Below, piece after piece: positions 43,431 to 51,914 of a stretch of 64,000 nt of DNA. The stretch covers positions 38,458 through 102,457 of the forward strand of contig SUZV01000012.1 of assembly GCA_015059715.1 (NCBI GenBank), in the 5' to 3' direction. The stretch comes from Rikenellaceae bacterium (GTDB taxonomy: Bacteria; Bacteroidota; Bacteroidia; Bacteroidales; Rikenellaceae). Within the stretch, counting starts at the first letter, position 1. Each line of letters opens with the position of its first letter. The position numbers were made by a program, and so were the translations under genes. A model generated the notes under the pieces. It did not search any database. It was not told the DNA's origin and saw nothing but the letters and a program-made list of their open reading frames with translations.

Positions 43431-44441
43431 TTACTCCTCAACCAAGAGGCTCACGCCACCCTTTGCGGCCTTAGCAGCAGCCTTAGCCTCTCTCTTAGCC
43501 TCCTTGGCAGCCTTCTTGGCCTCTCTCTTTGCTATCTTCTCCTCCGAGTCACCGAACAACGAGAAGTGAACGTAGCGCATAGGGTTAGCCTTAAGGTCTT
43601 CGAGCAATAGACCGAGGTTGTCACCGGCTGTAGTCAGCGAGTCGTATAGCTGGTTATCGTTAAGGAGCTTGCCTACCGAGCCATCACCAGCCTCGATAGC
43701 CGAAAGTACACCGTTAAGTGCCTCAACCGTAGTGTCAAGCTGCTCGATAAGTTGTGCCTCGGCCAAATCGCCAGTAAACGTATCGAGGTTTGCAAGCATA
43801 GACTCTATGCGACCAGTATTCTCGGCCAGTGTCGAGGTAAAGCTGCTAAGATCGCCCATAGCACCCTTAATATCTCCCGATGAGGCGGCAATGATACCGT
43901 CAATAGAGGCTGTCATAGACTCAAGGTTCGACACAAGCTCGTTAATCTTTGAGGCATTCTCACCGAGTAGCGTGTTAACGCTATCGATGGTAACGTTAAG
44001 TCCATCGATAAGCTCTGTGCCCTTATCCGCCAAGGTACCAATCATATCGGTCTTGGTGCGGCCCTCAAGAGTAGCACCACTCTGGATAAGCTCCTCGGCA
44101 TCGCCCTGAATGATGGATATCTCCAAGCCTCCCATAAGGCCTGCTGCACCTATCTCCGCTATAGAGTTGCAAGGAATCATATCGGCATACTCACTCTCGA
44201 TAGCAATCTCGACCTTCACCCTGTCGCGCTCTAAGGTTATATCCCTTACATTACCTACGTCAACACCTCGTAGTGTCACACGCGACGACTCCTGAAGTCC
44301 CGACACATCGTCATAGTAAACGTAGTAGATGTCGCTTGTAAGCAACACATTCTGACCTCCAAGCCACTTAATACCCCACCAAGCGACTGCAATCACAATA
44401 ATGGCGAAAACGCCAACCTTAAGCTCTCTCTTTAACTTCAT
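43431..44441 (-). CDS. MlaD/MCE family lipid-transport protein
   Basis: 336 residues from the ATG at 44441. One N-terminal transmembrane helix (KVGVFAIIVIAVAWWGIKWL), an MCE domain (about 37-120: VSGLQESSRVTLRGVDVGNV), then a long helical region (about 140-285) and a Lys/Ala-rich tail of KEAKREAKAAAKAAK type. It probably forms a periplasmic ring for lipid transfer between membranes. It follows the amidase gene by 72 nt; no MlaE or MlaF here. Confidence 0.9.
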   Translation of the reverse strand: MKLKRELKVGVFAIIVIAVAWWGIKWLGGQNVLLTSDIYYVYYDDVSGLQESSRVTLRGVDVGNVRDITLERDRVKVEIAIESEYADMIPCNSIAEIGAAGLMGGLEISIIQGDAEELIQSGATLEGRTKTDMIGTLADKGTELIDGLNVTIDSVNTLLGENASKINELVSNLESMTASIDGIIAASSGDIKGAMGDLSSFTSTLAENTGRIESMLANLDTFTGDLAEAQLIEQLDTTVEALNGVLSAIEAGDGSVGKLLNDNQLYDSLTTAGDNLGLLLEDLKANPMRYVHFSLFGDSEEKIAKREAKKAAKEAKREAKAAAKAAKGGVSLLVEE

Positions 44442-44513
44442 ATATTTCAAGTTTTTATATTTCAATACTACATAATAATTACCATCTATCTCAATATCTC
44501 GATATTTTATCGA

Positions 44514-45632
44514 CTACTTACCCACTACAGCACCATCCTTAAACTTAATGATGTATGCATCCTTAAAACGCTTGCGTGCCTGCTCAAGGTCGCGGTGTGC
44601 ATCGGCCTTACTCTTATATCTGCCGTAGCAATATTTATACTTATACTTTCCGCTACCCATAACCAGCCATACACGCCCCTTGTACTCGTGAAACTGATAG
44701 TCCGCCTTATCGACCTCCTTGGTGCTCGATATAAGCTGTATGGCGTATCCCTCGGTTAGGCTCTCAGACTCCTCTGCGACAACCTCCTTAGCACTCTCCT
44801 CGCGCGGCACCTCCTCCGTTGTTGCAGTCGCCACCTCAGCACCCCCATCGAGAGCCTTAAAGTAGGTGACTATACCATCACTTATAGCCTCGGCCATCTC
44901 ACCCTTAGCACCCTTAGATGTCAGGTAGGCATAATCCTTTGCGTTGGTCAGATAGCCCATCTCGATAATGATGCTTGGGCACTCGCTATAGTACAACACC
45001 GTATATACCGTACCAGCCTTGACACCAAGATTCTTAAGGCCATAGCTGGCCATATTTTTACAACACTCCTCAGCGATAAAACGGCTATAAGGCTCGTTTT
45101 CAAGTTGTCGCGAGAGTGCCATCATAAAGCCCTGAGAGTTACGGTCAATATCATCCGGATCGATAAAATCGCCCTCATCGGCATAGCGCGAGCCCACCAG
45201 TTTATTCTGGTTCATAAGCTTCTCGTTGAGCGTCAGCACCCAGACCTCGCATCCACCCTTGCTCTTATCCTGCAAGGCATTGGCATGGATGCTCACATAG
45301 AGGTCCGCCCCCTTCTTATTGCTAAACTCGGCACGCAGTTTATTATCCATAGATTGCGACTCGTGATATGCCGAGTCGCAGCTGCGCGTCATATATACTG
45401 CCAAATCGGGCATCTTCGTGCGCAGCTTCTTACGCACCAACTTCGCAACATCGAGAACATAATCCTTCTCCACCACATCGCCAAGCACCTTACCTGGACG
45501 CGGACCACCGTGACCGGGGTCTAATACCACCACCCTCTTTGGGGCATCGGACACAACATTTCGCGCCGCGTGTGCGTTAGCTCCCGGTAGGGATAATGCA
45601 AATAGCAGAAATAGAATTATGAGATTTCTCAT
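44514..45632 (-). CDS. N-acetylmuramoyl-L-alanine amidase with SPOR-like C-terminus
   Basis: 372 residues from ATG at 45632 (a TTG seven codons earlier is possible). Signal peptide (about 1-24). Amidase_3 domain with zinc ligands in VVLDPGHGGP, the Glu in DVVEKDYVLD, His in SIHANAL and catalytic Glu in IIIEMGYLTNAKD. The C-terminal about 75 residues (GYAIQLISSTKEV, YCYGRYKSKADAHRDLEQAR) look like a SPOR domain, which binds denuded septal glycan. Likely a daughter-cell separation enzyme. Divergent from lptD. Confidence 0.93.
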   Translation of the reverse strand: MRNLIILFLLFALSLPGANAHAARNVVSDAPKRVVVLDPGHGGPRPGKVLGDVVEKDYVLDVAKLVRKKLRTKMPDLAVYMTRSCDSAYHESQSMDNKLRAEFSNKKGADLYVSIHANALQDKSKGGCEVWVLTLNEKLMNQNKLVGSRYADEGDFIDPDDIDRNSQGFMMALSRQLENEPYSRFIAEECCKNMASYGLKNLGVKAGTVYTVLYYSECPSIIIEMGYLTNAKDYAYLTSKGAKGEMAEAISDGIVTYFKALDGGAEVATATTEEVPREESAKEVVAEESESLTEGYAIQLISSTKEVDKADYQFHEYKGRVWLVMGSGKYKYKYCYGRYKSKADAHRDLEQARKRFKDAYIIKFKDGAVVGK

Positions 45633-45661
45633 AAATTTATCAGTTTTGTGCAAATAATTAT

Positions 45662-45669
45662 TATCTTTG
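45662..45669 (+). promoter_or_regulatory. possible -7 box of lptD promoter
   Basis: TATCTTTG, about 115 nt before the lptD start. The intergenic region overlaps the divergent amidase promoter, whose -7 box lies 90 nt to the right. Confidence 0.5.
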
Positions 45670-45758
45670 CAGGTTGTAACCGCTTAGTTTTAGAGGCCCA
45701 AGCCACCGAGCTAAGTGGCCCAGAGCCCTATATCGGGGTTGTTTTGCCGACTCGTCGG

Positions 45759-45766
45759 CAAAGTTA
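45759..45766 (-). promoter_or_regulatory. possible -7 box of amidase-mlaD promoter
   Basis: TAACTTTG on the minus strand, about 127 nt before the amidase ATG. The two transcripts would overlap across the 45.67-45.76 kb interval. Confidence 0.5.
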
Positions 45767-45783
45767 CAAAAAATTATTGAATT

Positions 45784-48435
45784 TTGAGACATTTATTCTT
45801 AAAATATCTAACCTCAGTGCTGCTCGTTGCAGCCTTTCTGTTGCTCTCATTCGGCCTCACAGGGGCTGGAGCAGGCGGTTTTGGACTCTTCCAGACCCGC
45901 GATAGCGCATCGGTGCAACAGCCCAAAAGGGACACAACGGGCGCAGAACAGAGCAAAAGAAGCACAAGTGCCCCGATGTTCGACGATATCATCGAGGGTA
46001 AGGCTGTAGACTCTGTGGTCTTTGACGCTACGAATAAGATGATATATAGCTACAAAAGTGGCGATGTAACGTATCAGGGCATGAACCTCAAGGCCGACTA
46101 TATGCGTGTAAATATGCAGACGAAGGATATCTTTGCGCACGGCTACCCCTCCGATACCGTTGATGGCAAGCCCAAGAGCACACACCCCGAGTTCTCGGAT
46201 GGTGGCACGCCATACACCATGGATACCATAACCTACAACCTCGACTCGCGCAAGGCCAAGATTAAGGGTATAGCGACACAAGAGGGCGATGGCTGGCTTA
46301 TAGGTAGCAGCGTGAAGATGCACCCCGACGAGTCTATACACATCGGCCATGGTATGTATACCACCTGCGACTGTACGGACCACCCCCACTTCTACTTGGC
46401 TATGACTCAGGCCAAGGTCATCCCAGGCAAGAAGATTGTTACGGGCTACGCCTACCTCGTAATGGAGGATGTACCTATCTACTTCCCGGGTATCCCCGAG
46501 GCCTTCTTCCCTATACACGTTGGTCCTAAGTCGGGTATCCTGATGCCTACCTATGGCGAGGATGCTAAGGGTTTCTTCATCCGCGACCTTGGATACTACT
46601 TCACCCTCGGCGAGCATATGGACTTAGCCATTCGTGGCGGTATCTATACCCTCGGCTCGTGGGAGGTGTCGGCCGTATCGCAATATGTCAAGCGATACAA
46701 GTTTAAGGGTAACTTCAACCTTCAGTACTCGGCCATCCGCACAGGCGAGAAGGGCGAGGCCGACTTCGTACAGCAGAATAACTACAAAATACAGTGGACA
46801 CACTCGCAGGATGCCAAGGCTAACCCAGGCTCGACATTCTCGGCATCGGTAAACCTCACATCAAGTGGTTATAGCCGCTACTCGGCGACAAACGTGGGCG
46901 ACATCCTCGCCACACAGACCAACTCATCGATATCATACTCGAAGAACTGGGAGGGCACGCCATTCTCGCTGGCACTGAATATGTCGGTATCGCAGAACTC
47001 TAAGAACAAGACTATCGCCGTAACACTGCCTACGATAACCTTCAACGTCGCGAGCTTCAACCCCTTCAAGCGCAAGGAGGCCATAGGTAAGACTCGTTGG
47101 TACGAGAAGATTAAGATGAGCTACTCGATGAAGATGACCAATACGGTAAACACTACCGAGGAGGAGATGTTTACAAAGGAGACGCTGCAAAATATGAAGA
47201 ATGGTATCCAGCATACGATACCTATCTCGACATCGCTCTCGCTGTTTAACTACATCAACGTCAGCCCCTCGTTTAACTATACCGAGCGATGGTACTTCAA
47301 GAAGGTGAGCCAGCAGTGGAACAACGAGACTGGCCAGGTCGAGACTCTTGACCCCGAGTATGGCTTCTGGCGACTCTACAACTACAACGCCTCGGTATCG
47401 GCCAACACTACGGTATATGGTACATACGTGGCTAAGAAGAAGGAGCGCAAGCTACAGGCTGTGCGCCACACACTCACCCCAAATATAGGCTTTAGCTACG
47501 CGCCAGACTTCAGTCGCCAGCGTTACGGCTTCTACGAAACGGTGCAGACCGATACTACGGGACGCTTCAAGGTCTACTCACCATTTACGGATAACGCCTA
47601 TGGCGTTCCTGGCAGCGGCGAGCAGCTCTCGCTGACCTTTGGTCTTTCGCAGTCGCTCGAAGCAAAAATACGCACCAAGGATACCGTTAAGAAGGTAAAG
47701 ATTATTGACCAGATATCGATAAACGGTTCGTATAACTTCTTGGCCGACTCGTTGGGCCTCTCGAACCTACCTATTCAGCTACGTACAACGGTATATCAGA
47801 ATATCGCCCTTAACCTATCGCTCACACTCGACCCTTATGAGGTGTCGCCCGAGGGTGTACGCTACAATAAGCTGATGTGGAGGCGAGGCCTTCCAGGACG
47901 TGTGCAGAGCGCGAGCTGGAGCTTCGGTTATACCTTTAAGTCGCGCGAGGATAAGTCGCGCCCTGCAGGTAACGATATCACCTCGCTACCTGCCGAGTAC
48001 TTCAACTCATGGTCCGACCCCTATGGTCAGCTAAACCCAGCTATGCGACGACAATGGATGGCTGGCCAATACTATGACTTCTCGATACCGTGGAACTTCG
48101 GCTTTAACTATAGCATCAGCTATAATGCACAATATGTCAATAATGGTACTACGGGATATAAGAAGAATATACAGCAGACAATAAACTTCAATGCCAGCAT
48201 CAAGCTTACGCCCAAGACGATGATTACCGCTACGTCGGGTTACGACTTTATGGCGCGTAAGATGTCGATGACCTCTATATCTATTGCTCGCGACCTACAC
48301 TGCTGGCAGATGTCGTTCACGTGGATACCCTTCGGCAACCACCGTAGCTGGGCATTTAACATAGGTGTTAAGGCCGCCTCACTTGCCGACCTTAAGTACG
48401 ACAAGAGCTACTCTCAGTACGACTATATGTACTAA
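45784..48435 (+). CDS. lptD: LPS-assembly protein LptD-like outer membrane protein
   Basis: 883 residues. Signal-peptide-like N-terminus (LKYLTSVLLVAAFLLLSFGL), an OstA-type beta-jellyroll (about 70-230: ATNKMIYSYKSGDVTYQGMN, GWLIGSSVKMHPDESIHIGH), then a large beta-barrel domain ending with aromatic residues (KSYSQYDYMY). LptD inserts lipopolysaccharide into the outer leaflet. In frame, a TGA (45778-45780) closes the upstream side and no ATG precedes the signal sequence, so translation must begin at a non-ATG codon (TTG at 45784 or ATT just before). The Bacteroidetes version is highly divergent from the enterobacterial one. Confidence 0.88.
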   Translation: MRHLFLKYLTSVLLVAAFLLLSFGLTGAGAGGFGLFQTRDSASVQQPKRDTTGAEQSKRSTSAPMFDDIIEGKAVDSVVFDATNKMIYSYKSGDVTYQGMNLKADYMRVNMQTKDIFAHGYPSDTVDGKPKSTHPEFSDGGTPYTMDTITYNLDSRKAKIKGIATQEGDGWLIGSSVKMHPDESIHIGHGMYTTCDCTDHPHFYLAMTQAKVIPGKKIVTGYAYLVMEDVPIYFPGIPEAFFPIHVGPKSGILMPTYGEDAKGFFIRDLGYYFTLGEHMDLAIRGGIYTLGSWEVSAVSQYVKRYKFKGNFNLQYSAIRTGEKGEADFVQQNNYKIQWTHSQDAKANPGSTFSASVNLTSSGYSRYSATNVGDILATQTNSSISYSKNWEGTPFSLALNMSVSQNSKNKTIAVTLPTITFNVASFNPFKRKEAIGKTRWYEKIKMSYSMKMTNTVNTTEEEMFTKETLQNMKNGIQHTIPISTSLSLFNYINVSPSFNYTERWYFKKVSQQWNNETGQVETLDPEYGFWRLYNYNASVSANTTVYGTYVAKKKERKLQAVRHTLTPNIGFSYAPDFSRQRYGFYETVQTDTTGRFKVYSPFTDNAYGVPGSGEQLSLTFGLSQSLEAKIRTKDTVKKVKIIDQISINGSYNFLADSLGLSNLPIQLRTTVYQNIALNLSLTLDPYEVSPEGVRYNKLMWRRGLPGRVQSASWSFGYTFKSREDKSRPAGNDITSLPAEYFNSWSDPYGQLNPAMRRQWMAGQYYDFSIPWNFGFNYSISYNAQYVNNGTTGYKKNIQQTINFNASIKLTPKTMITATSGYDFMARKMSMTSISIARDLHCWQMSFTWIPFGNHRSWAFNIGVKAASLADLKYDKSYSQYDYMY

Positions 48436-48459
48436 CCTCGCGTTGGCCACCTAATAATA

Positions 48460-48495
48460 AAGGGGATGACAAAAAAGTAAATTTGTCACCCCCTT
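48460..48495. terminator. bidirectional terminator between lptD and HD gene
   Basis: AAAGGGGATGACAAA pairs with TTTGTCACCCCCTTT around an AAAGTAAA loop. It can end lptD (plus) and the convergent HD gene (minus). Confidence 0.85.
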
Positions 48496-48509
48496 TCTGT
48501 TACAAGCCG

Positions 48510-49484
48510 CTATTTGCGACCATTTTTCAGAAACGCCTCGATATAGGCTAAGGCTACGGTGTGCTTCTCGACACAGCGCATATGACCGCCCTCCTTGCCA
48601 CGTGCGAGGTTGTGTCTAAGGTCATTTCGCTTGACATTTATCGCCGTCTGACACCCAGACCTACATATATTCTCGATATACTCCATGTAGGGAGTCTCCT
48701 TATCGTGAGTTAGCAGGCGCAACGCCGAGATTATCTCCTCGGAGAAGCCCTCGTCCTCCAAATCTGCAAAGGTGTAGCGCGTATCTTCGACCACATCGTG
48801 CAGAAAGCCCACTATACGCTCCGCATCGGTGCGACCCATCATACCTACAGCCAGGGGGTGGAGGATTGTAGGGTTGCCATCGAGGTCATAATCGGCAGCG
48901 TGAGCCTTGGAGGCTATCTCCACCGCCTTGTCAATATCGGAGCGCGCATCGTAGTTTAGGTTTCTCGCCGCACGGTGCAGATATAGCGACTTGTTACGCC
49001 CTATAAAGTCGCGCCACATAAGCTCTAACCTATCGGCCGTATCGGCATCTACCATCTCCGAGGTGTGCCCCCCGCGCCAATCGATACTTTCAATCTCGCG
49101 CTCAAGCTCCTCGGTAGTTATTATCTCGCTGCGCTCGGGATGAAATACCGCCTCGAAATCCATCTGCATATAGTATACCTCGCGTCCCTGTCCCGACCAA
49201 TCCTCTCCCCTCTCGGGGTTCGACAGAAATCGTCCAGCGGCAAATAGTCCCGTATTACCCTCGCCTACACGCAGCATAAAGAAGCGATCGCCCTTACGTG
49301 CTCGCTGATGCTCATTTATGCTCCAGTCGAAGTCGCAGTCCCAATACCCTTTTGCCCACTCCTCCATGTCGCCATCAAGGCGTGCCATAGTGTACGACGA
49401 TATCGCAGGGTTCCACCTTAGGATGAAGGTGTTGTGCGAGTAGTCGTGCCGCTTGTTAATCGATAGCTTGATGTCCAATTCCAT
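48510..49484 (-). CDS. EVE/PUA-like domain fused to a SpoT-type HD hydrolase
   Basis: 324 residues. Residues 1-165 look like an EVE/PUA-like nucleotide-reader domain (FILRWNPAISSYTMARL, KGDRFFMLRVGEGNTGLFAA, RFLSNPERGEDWSGQGREVY). Residues 180-324 are an HD domain of the RelA/SpoT/MESH1 type with all metal residues: His195, His209, HD 229-230, ED 233-234 and the KRNDLRHNL motif (Asp288). There is no synthetase, TGS or ACT part. A role in (p)ppGpp or related nucleotide hydrolysis is inferred. It has its own promoter at 49516-49523 with a palindrome behind it. Confidence 0.78.
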   Translation of the reverse strand: MELDIKLSINKRHDYSHNTFILRWNPAISSYTMARLDGDMEEWAKGYWDCDFDWSINEHQRARKGDRFFMLRVGEGNTGLFAAGRFLSNPERGEDWSGQGREVYYMQMDFEAVFHPERSEIITTEELEREIESIDWRGGHTSEMVDADTADRLELMWRDFIGRNKSLYLHRAARNLNYDARSDIDKAVEIASKAHAADYDLDGNPTILHPLAVGMMGRTDAERIVGFLHDVVEDTRYTFADLEDEGFSEEIISALRLLTHDKETPYMEYIENICRSGCQTAINVKRNDLRHNLARGKEGGHMRCVEKHTVALAYIEAFLKNGRK

Positions 49485-49515
49485 AGTTTTACTCCTTATT
49501 TATTATTTAACGACA

Positions 49516-49523
49516 CAAAGGTA
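49516..49523 (-). promoter_or_regulatory. -7 box of HD-fusion gene promoter
   Basis: TACCTTTG on the minus strand, 31 nt before the start codon. Confidence 0.7.
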
Positions 49524-49534
49524 TCGCACCCCTT

Positions 49535-49549
49535 TGACAATTAGTGTCA
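49535..49549. promoter_or_regulatory. palindrome overlapping the HD-fusion promoter (possible operator)
   Basis: TGACA-ATTAG-TGTCA lies between the -7 and -33 positions, extended to CCCTTT...AAAAGGG on each side (49530-49555). On the minus strand it reads TGACACTAATTGTCA, 13 of 15 identical to the palindrome at the lpxK start site. A repressor site is plausible; no regulator gene nearby. Confidence 0.5.
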
Positions 49550-49625
49550 AAAGGGCAAACAATATATAAAAAGTGGAAAACAGGGAGAGGCGGGATTTAT
49601 CTTCGAGGCAAGAACTATGAAATCT

Positions 49626-49684
49626 ACTTACTACCTTAAGAGGGTGTCCAAAAAGTTTTTAGACACCCTCTTAAGGTAGTAAGT
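49626..49684. terminator. very long perfect hairpin after the RelA/SpoT gene
   Basis: A perfect 23-bp stem (ACTTACTACCTTAAGAGGG... on the left, its complement on the right) with a 13-nt loop containing AAAAAGTTTTT. It lies 35 nt past the minus-strand stop at 49720. Longer than needed for termination. Confidence 0.75.
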
Positions 49685-49719
49685 ATATATCTTATGCCGC
49701 TCCTTGCAGCTAAAGTAGG

Positions 49720-51594
49720 CTACACATTTATATGGGTAACCTCGTCTATACCATCTATATGCGAGATGCTATTCATCACCATCTTAAGCTCGCTAACCGA
49801 GTGTACCGCAAAGTCAATAGTACAGATAGCTATGCGGTCGATATTCTCGGTCTTGAGTGACGACATCGTAAGTTGCAGCTTGTTGGTTATGCAGTCGATA
49901 AGGTCGCTCATCAGGTGATAGCGGTCGATACCCTGCACACGTATCCTTACTGGGTAGAGGAAGTTGGGGTCCTCGTTAAATGTTGCCGACACTATAGAGT
50001 CGCCATTCTCCGATGCAAGACGTATAATCTCCGGACAGTCGCGCTTATGTAGTACCGTCTCGTTACCCTCGTCGATATACCCTATAACCTCATCCTCGGG
50101 CAGAGGGTGACAGAGTGGACACCTCTTATACTTAAGGCGTGGCAGGTTGGCAAAGTAGCTACGCAGGTATCGCTTTGCGCGGAATGTCGACACATGGTCA
50201 AGCCACTCGATATCGGGTTTGGCATCCTCGGCAGTGCCTATCTCCACGCGGTCGCCACGCTGAAGCACCGTGCGTAGCGACATCAGCTTGCGATTGATAC
50301 GCGCATAGACAGCCTTCTCGCCCACCTTGCTATGTATCTCGAAGGCAAAGTCGAGGGCTGTGGCACCCTTGGGTAGTATCACACCACGCCCCTTAGGCGT
50401 AAAGACCATAATATCATCGTTATAGAATGCCGAGGTCACACCCTCCATAAAGTCAACATCGTGGTTATCGTTGGCCGCCACCTTTTCGAGAATCTCCTTA
50501 AACTTATTGAGCCAGAGCGTAAGGCTTGTCTCCGAGCGTTCCGCCGCGCAGCCGAGGCGCGAGTTACGCACCATGCTCTCCGACGATATATGTATCTCCT
50601 CCCAGTCGCCCTGCTCGTTGATAAGCTTCACGTGGAAGCTCTGGTAACCATTCTCCTTAGGCGTATCGATATAGTTACATACGCTGCAAGGCTTCTCCTG
50701 TAGGTGGTCCGTAAGCACAGAGTAGATATTTAGACACATGGCCTTATCGCTAATGCCTGGATGACTTGAGTATATTATGCGAATATAGTGCTTGCCATCG
50801 ATATGGTATATGTCGCTATTTTTTTCCTTCATCTTGCGCCATATACTATATGGCTGGCGGTAGCGCACCTCGGTACGCACGTTGTAGCCAGCATCCCTAA
50901 GTATAGTATCTATCTTCTCGATAAACTTATTTAGTGCTGGACGCTCCTCATCGTGCTCCTCGCTGAGCTGCTCCTCGACCTTTGCGTAGTCGCTCGGACA
51001 ACGATAGTGGAACGATAGATTCTCAAGCTCGGTCTTGATATGGTAGAGGCCCAGACGGTTTGCCAGGGGTGCATAAAAGTAGTCGGTCTCGCCAGCAATC
51101 TTCATCTGCTTGGCGGCACTCATACTATCGAGCGTACGCATATTGTGCAGGCGGTCGGCGAGCTTGATGAGCAGTGCGCGGACATCGTAGTGTACCGACT
51201 CAAGTATCTGGCGGTAGTTATCCACCTGCTTCGAGTGGCGATACTTCTCCTTTTTACGTTTCGTTACGGCATCGACAAGCTTGGCAACATCGTCACCAAA
51301 TCGCACCTGTATATCCTCTATGGTGTATTTCGTATCCTCTACAACGTCGTGCAGGAAAGCTGCTATGACCGTATTGTCGCTTAGCTCGAGCTCCTGAGTA
51401 AGGATTGTAGCTACGGCAATCGGATGGATGATATATGGCTCGCCACTACGTCGTCGCTGTGCGCTATGCGCCTCGAAGGCAAACTCATAGCCACGCTTTA
51501 TGCTCTCCATCTGCTCTGCGGAGGTACGTGTAGCTAAATAGCTAAATAGCCTATTGATGCTATCGTCTATTTGGGTTTTGTAGATGTCGCTCAT
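49720..51594 (-). CDS. RelA/SpoT homologue with intact hydrolase and divergent synthetase domain
   Basis: 624 residues, shorter than typical long RSH (about 730). The HD hydrolase is complete (His43, His57, HD 82-83, ED 86-87, LADRLHNM 145-152). The synthetase region (about 225-365) keeps YSIWRKMK, PKENGYQSFH and a Glu in WEEIHIS. It lacks the usual IYDLxAIR motif (reads IYHIDGKHYIRII) and the IQIRTxxMHxxAExG motif (reads IHISSESMVRNSRLG). TGS (about 390-455), a cysteine motif (CPLCHP, RDCP) and a C-terminal ACT/RRM follow. Probably hydrolyses ppGpp; synthesis is doubtful. Confidence 0.88.
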   Translation of the reverse strand: MSDIYKTQIDDSINRLFSYLATRTSAEQMESIKRGYEFAFEAHSAQRRRSGEPYIIHPIAVATILTQELELSDNTVIAAFLHDVVEDTKYTIEDIQVRFGDDVAKLVDAVTKRKKEKYRHSKQVDNYRQILESVHYDVRALLIKLADRLHNMRTLDSMSAAKQMKIAGETDYFYAPLANRLGLYHIKTELENLSFHYRCPSDYAKVEEQLSEEHDEERPALNKFIEKIDTILRDAGYNVRTEVRYRQPYSIWRKMKEKNSDIYHIDGKHYIRIIYSSHPGISDKAMCLNIYSVLTDHLQEKPCSVCNYIDTPKENGYQSFHVKLINEQGDWEEIHISSESMVRNSRLGCAAERSETSLTLWLNKFKEILEKVAANDNHDVDFMEGVTSAFYNDDIMVFTPKGRGVILPKGATALDFAFEIHSKVGEKAVYARINRKLMSLRTVLQRGDRVEIGTAEDAKPDIEWLDHVSTFRAKRYLRSYFANLPRLKYKRCPLCHPLPEDEVIGYIDEGNETVLHKRDCPEIIRLASENGDSIVSATFNEDPNFLYPVRIRVQGIDRYHLMSDLIDCITNKLQLTMSSLKTENIDRIAICTIDFAVHSVSELKMVMNSISHIDGIDEVTHINV

Positions 51595-51740
51595 ATTTCG
51601 GGATGTTCAAAGTATCTTCACTTAACTCTTCAGAGGCGTTGCGCGACCTATTTATATATAGGCACTCTCCATATATAGTATCGGTGGTATTATATAGGTC
51701 GAAGTTATTGATTTCGATATAGCGGCAAATTCCTCGGATA

Positions 51741-51748
51741 CAAAATTA
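51741..51748 (-). promoter_or_regulatory. possible -7 box of RelA/SpoT promoter
   Basis: TAATTTTG on the minus strand, about 147 nt before the start. The gap 51595-51914 (320 nt) is AT-rich, carries no gene that I can see, and holds this and the divergent lipoprotein promoter. Confidence 0.4.
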
Positions 51749-51874
51749 ATAAAAATTTCGTATTGTTGTTCTAAAACAGATAAAAAATAGATATCTAATT
51801 GTAGTGCGAGCGGTATTAATCGTCCAATATGTGCATTTTGTTGATATTTATATCCGCAATTAGCACCTTTTTCG

Positions 51875-51882
51875 TATATTTG
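51875..51882 (+). promoter_or_regulatory. -7 box of lipoprotein promoter
   Basis: TATATTTG, 32 nt before the start codon of the lipoprotein gene at 51915. Confidence 0.65.
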
Positions 51883-51914
51883 CGCGATACGAATGTAATA
51901 AACCTAATTATATA

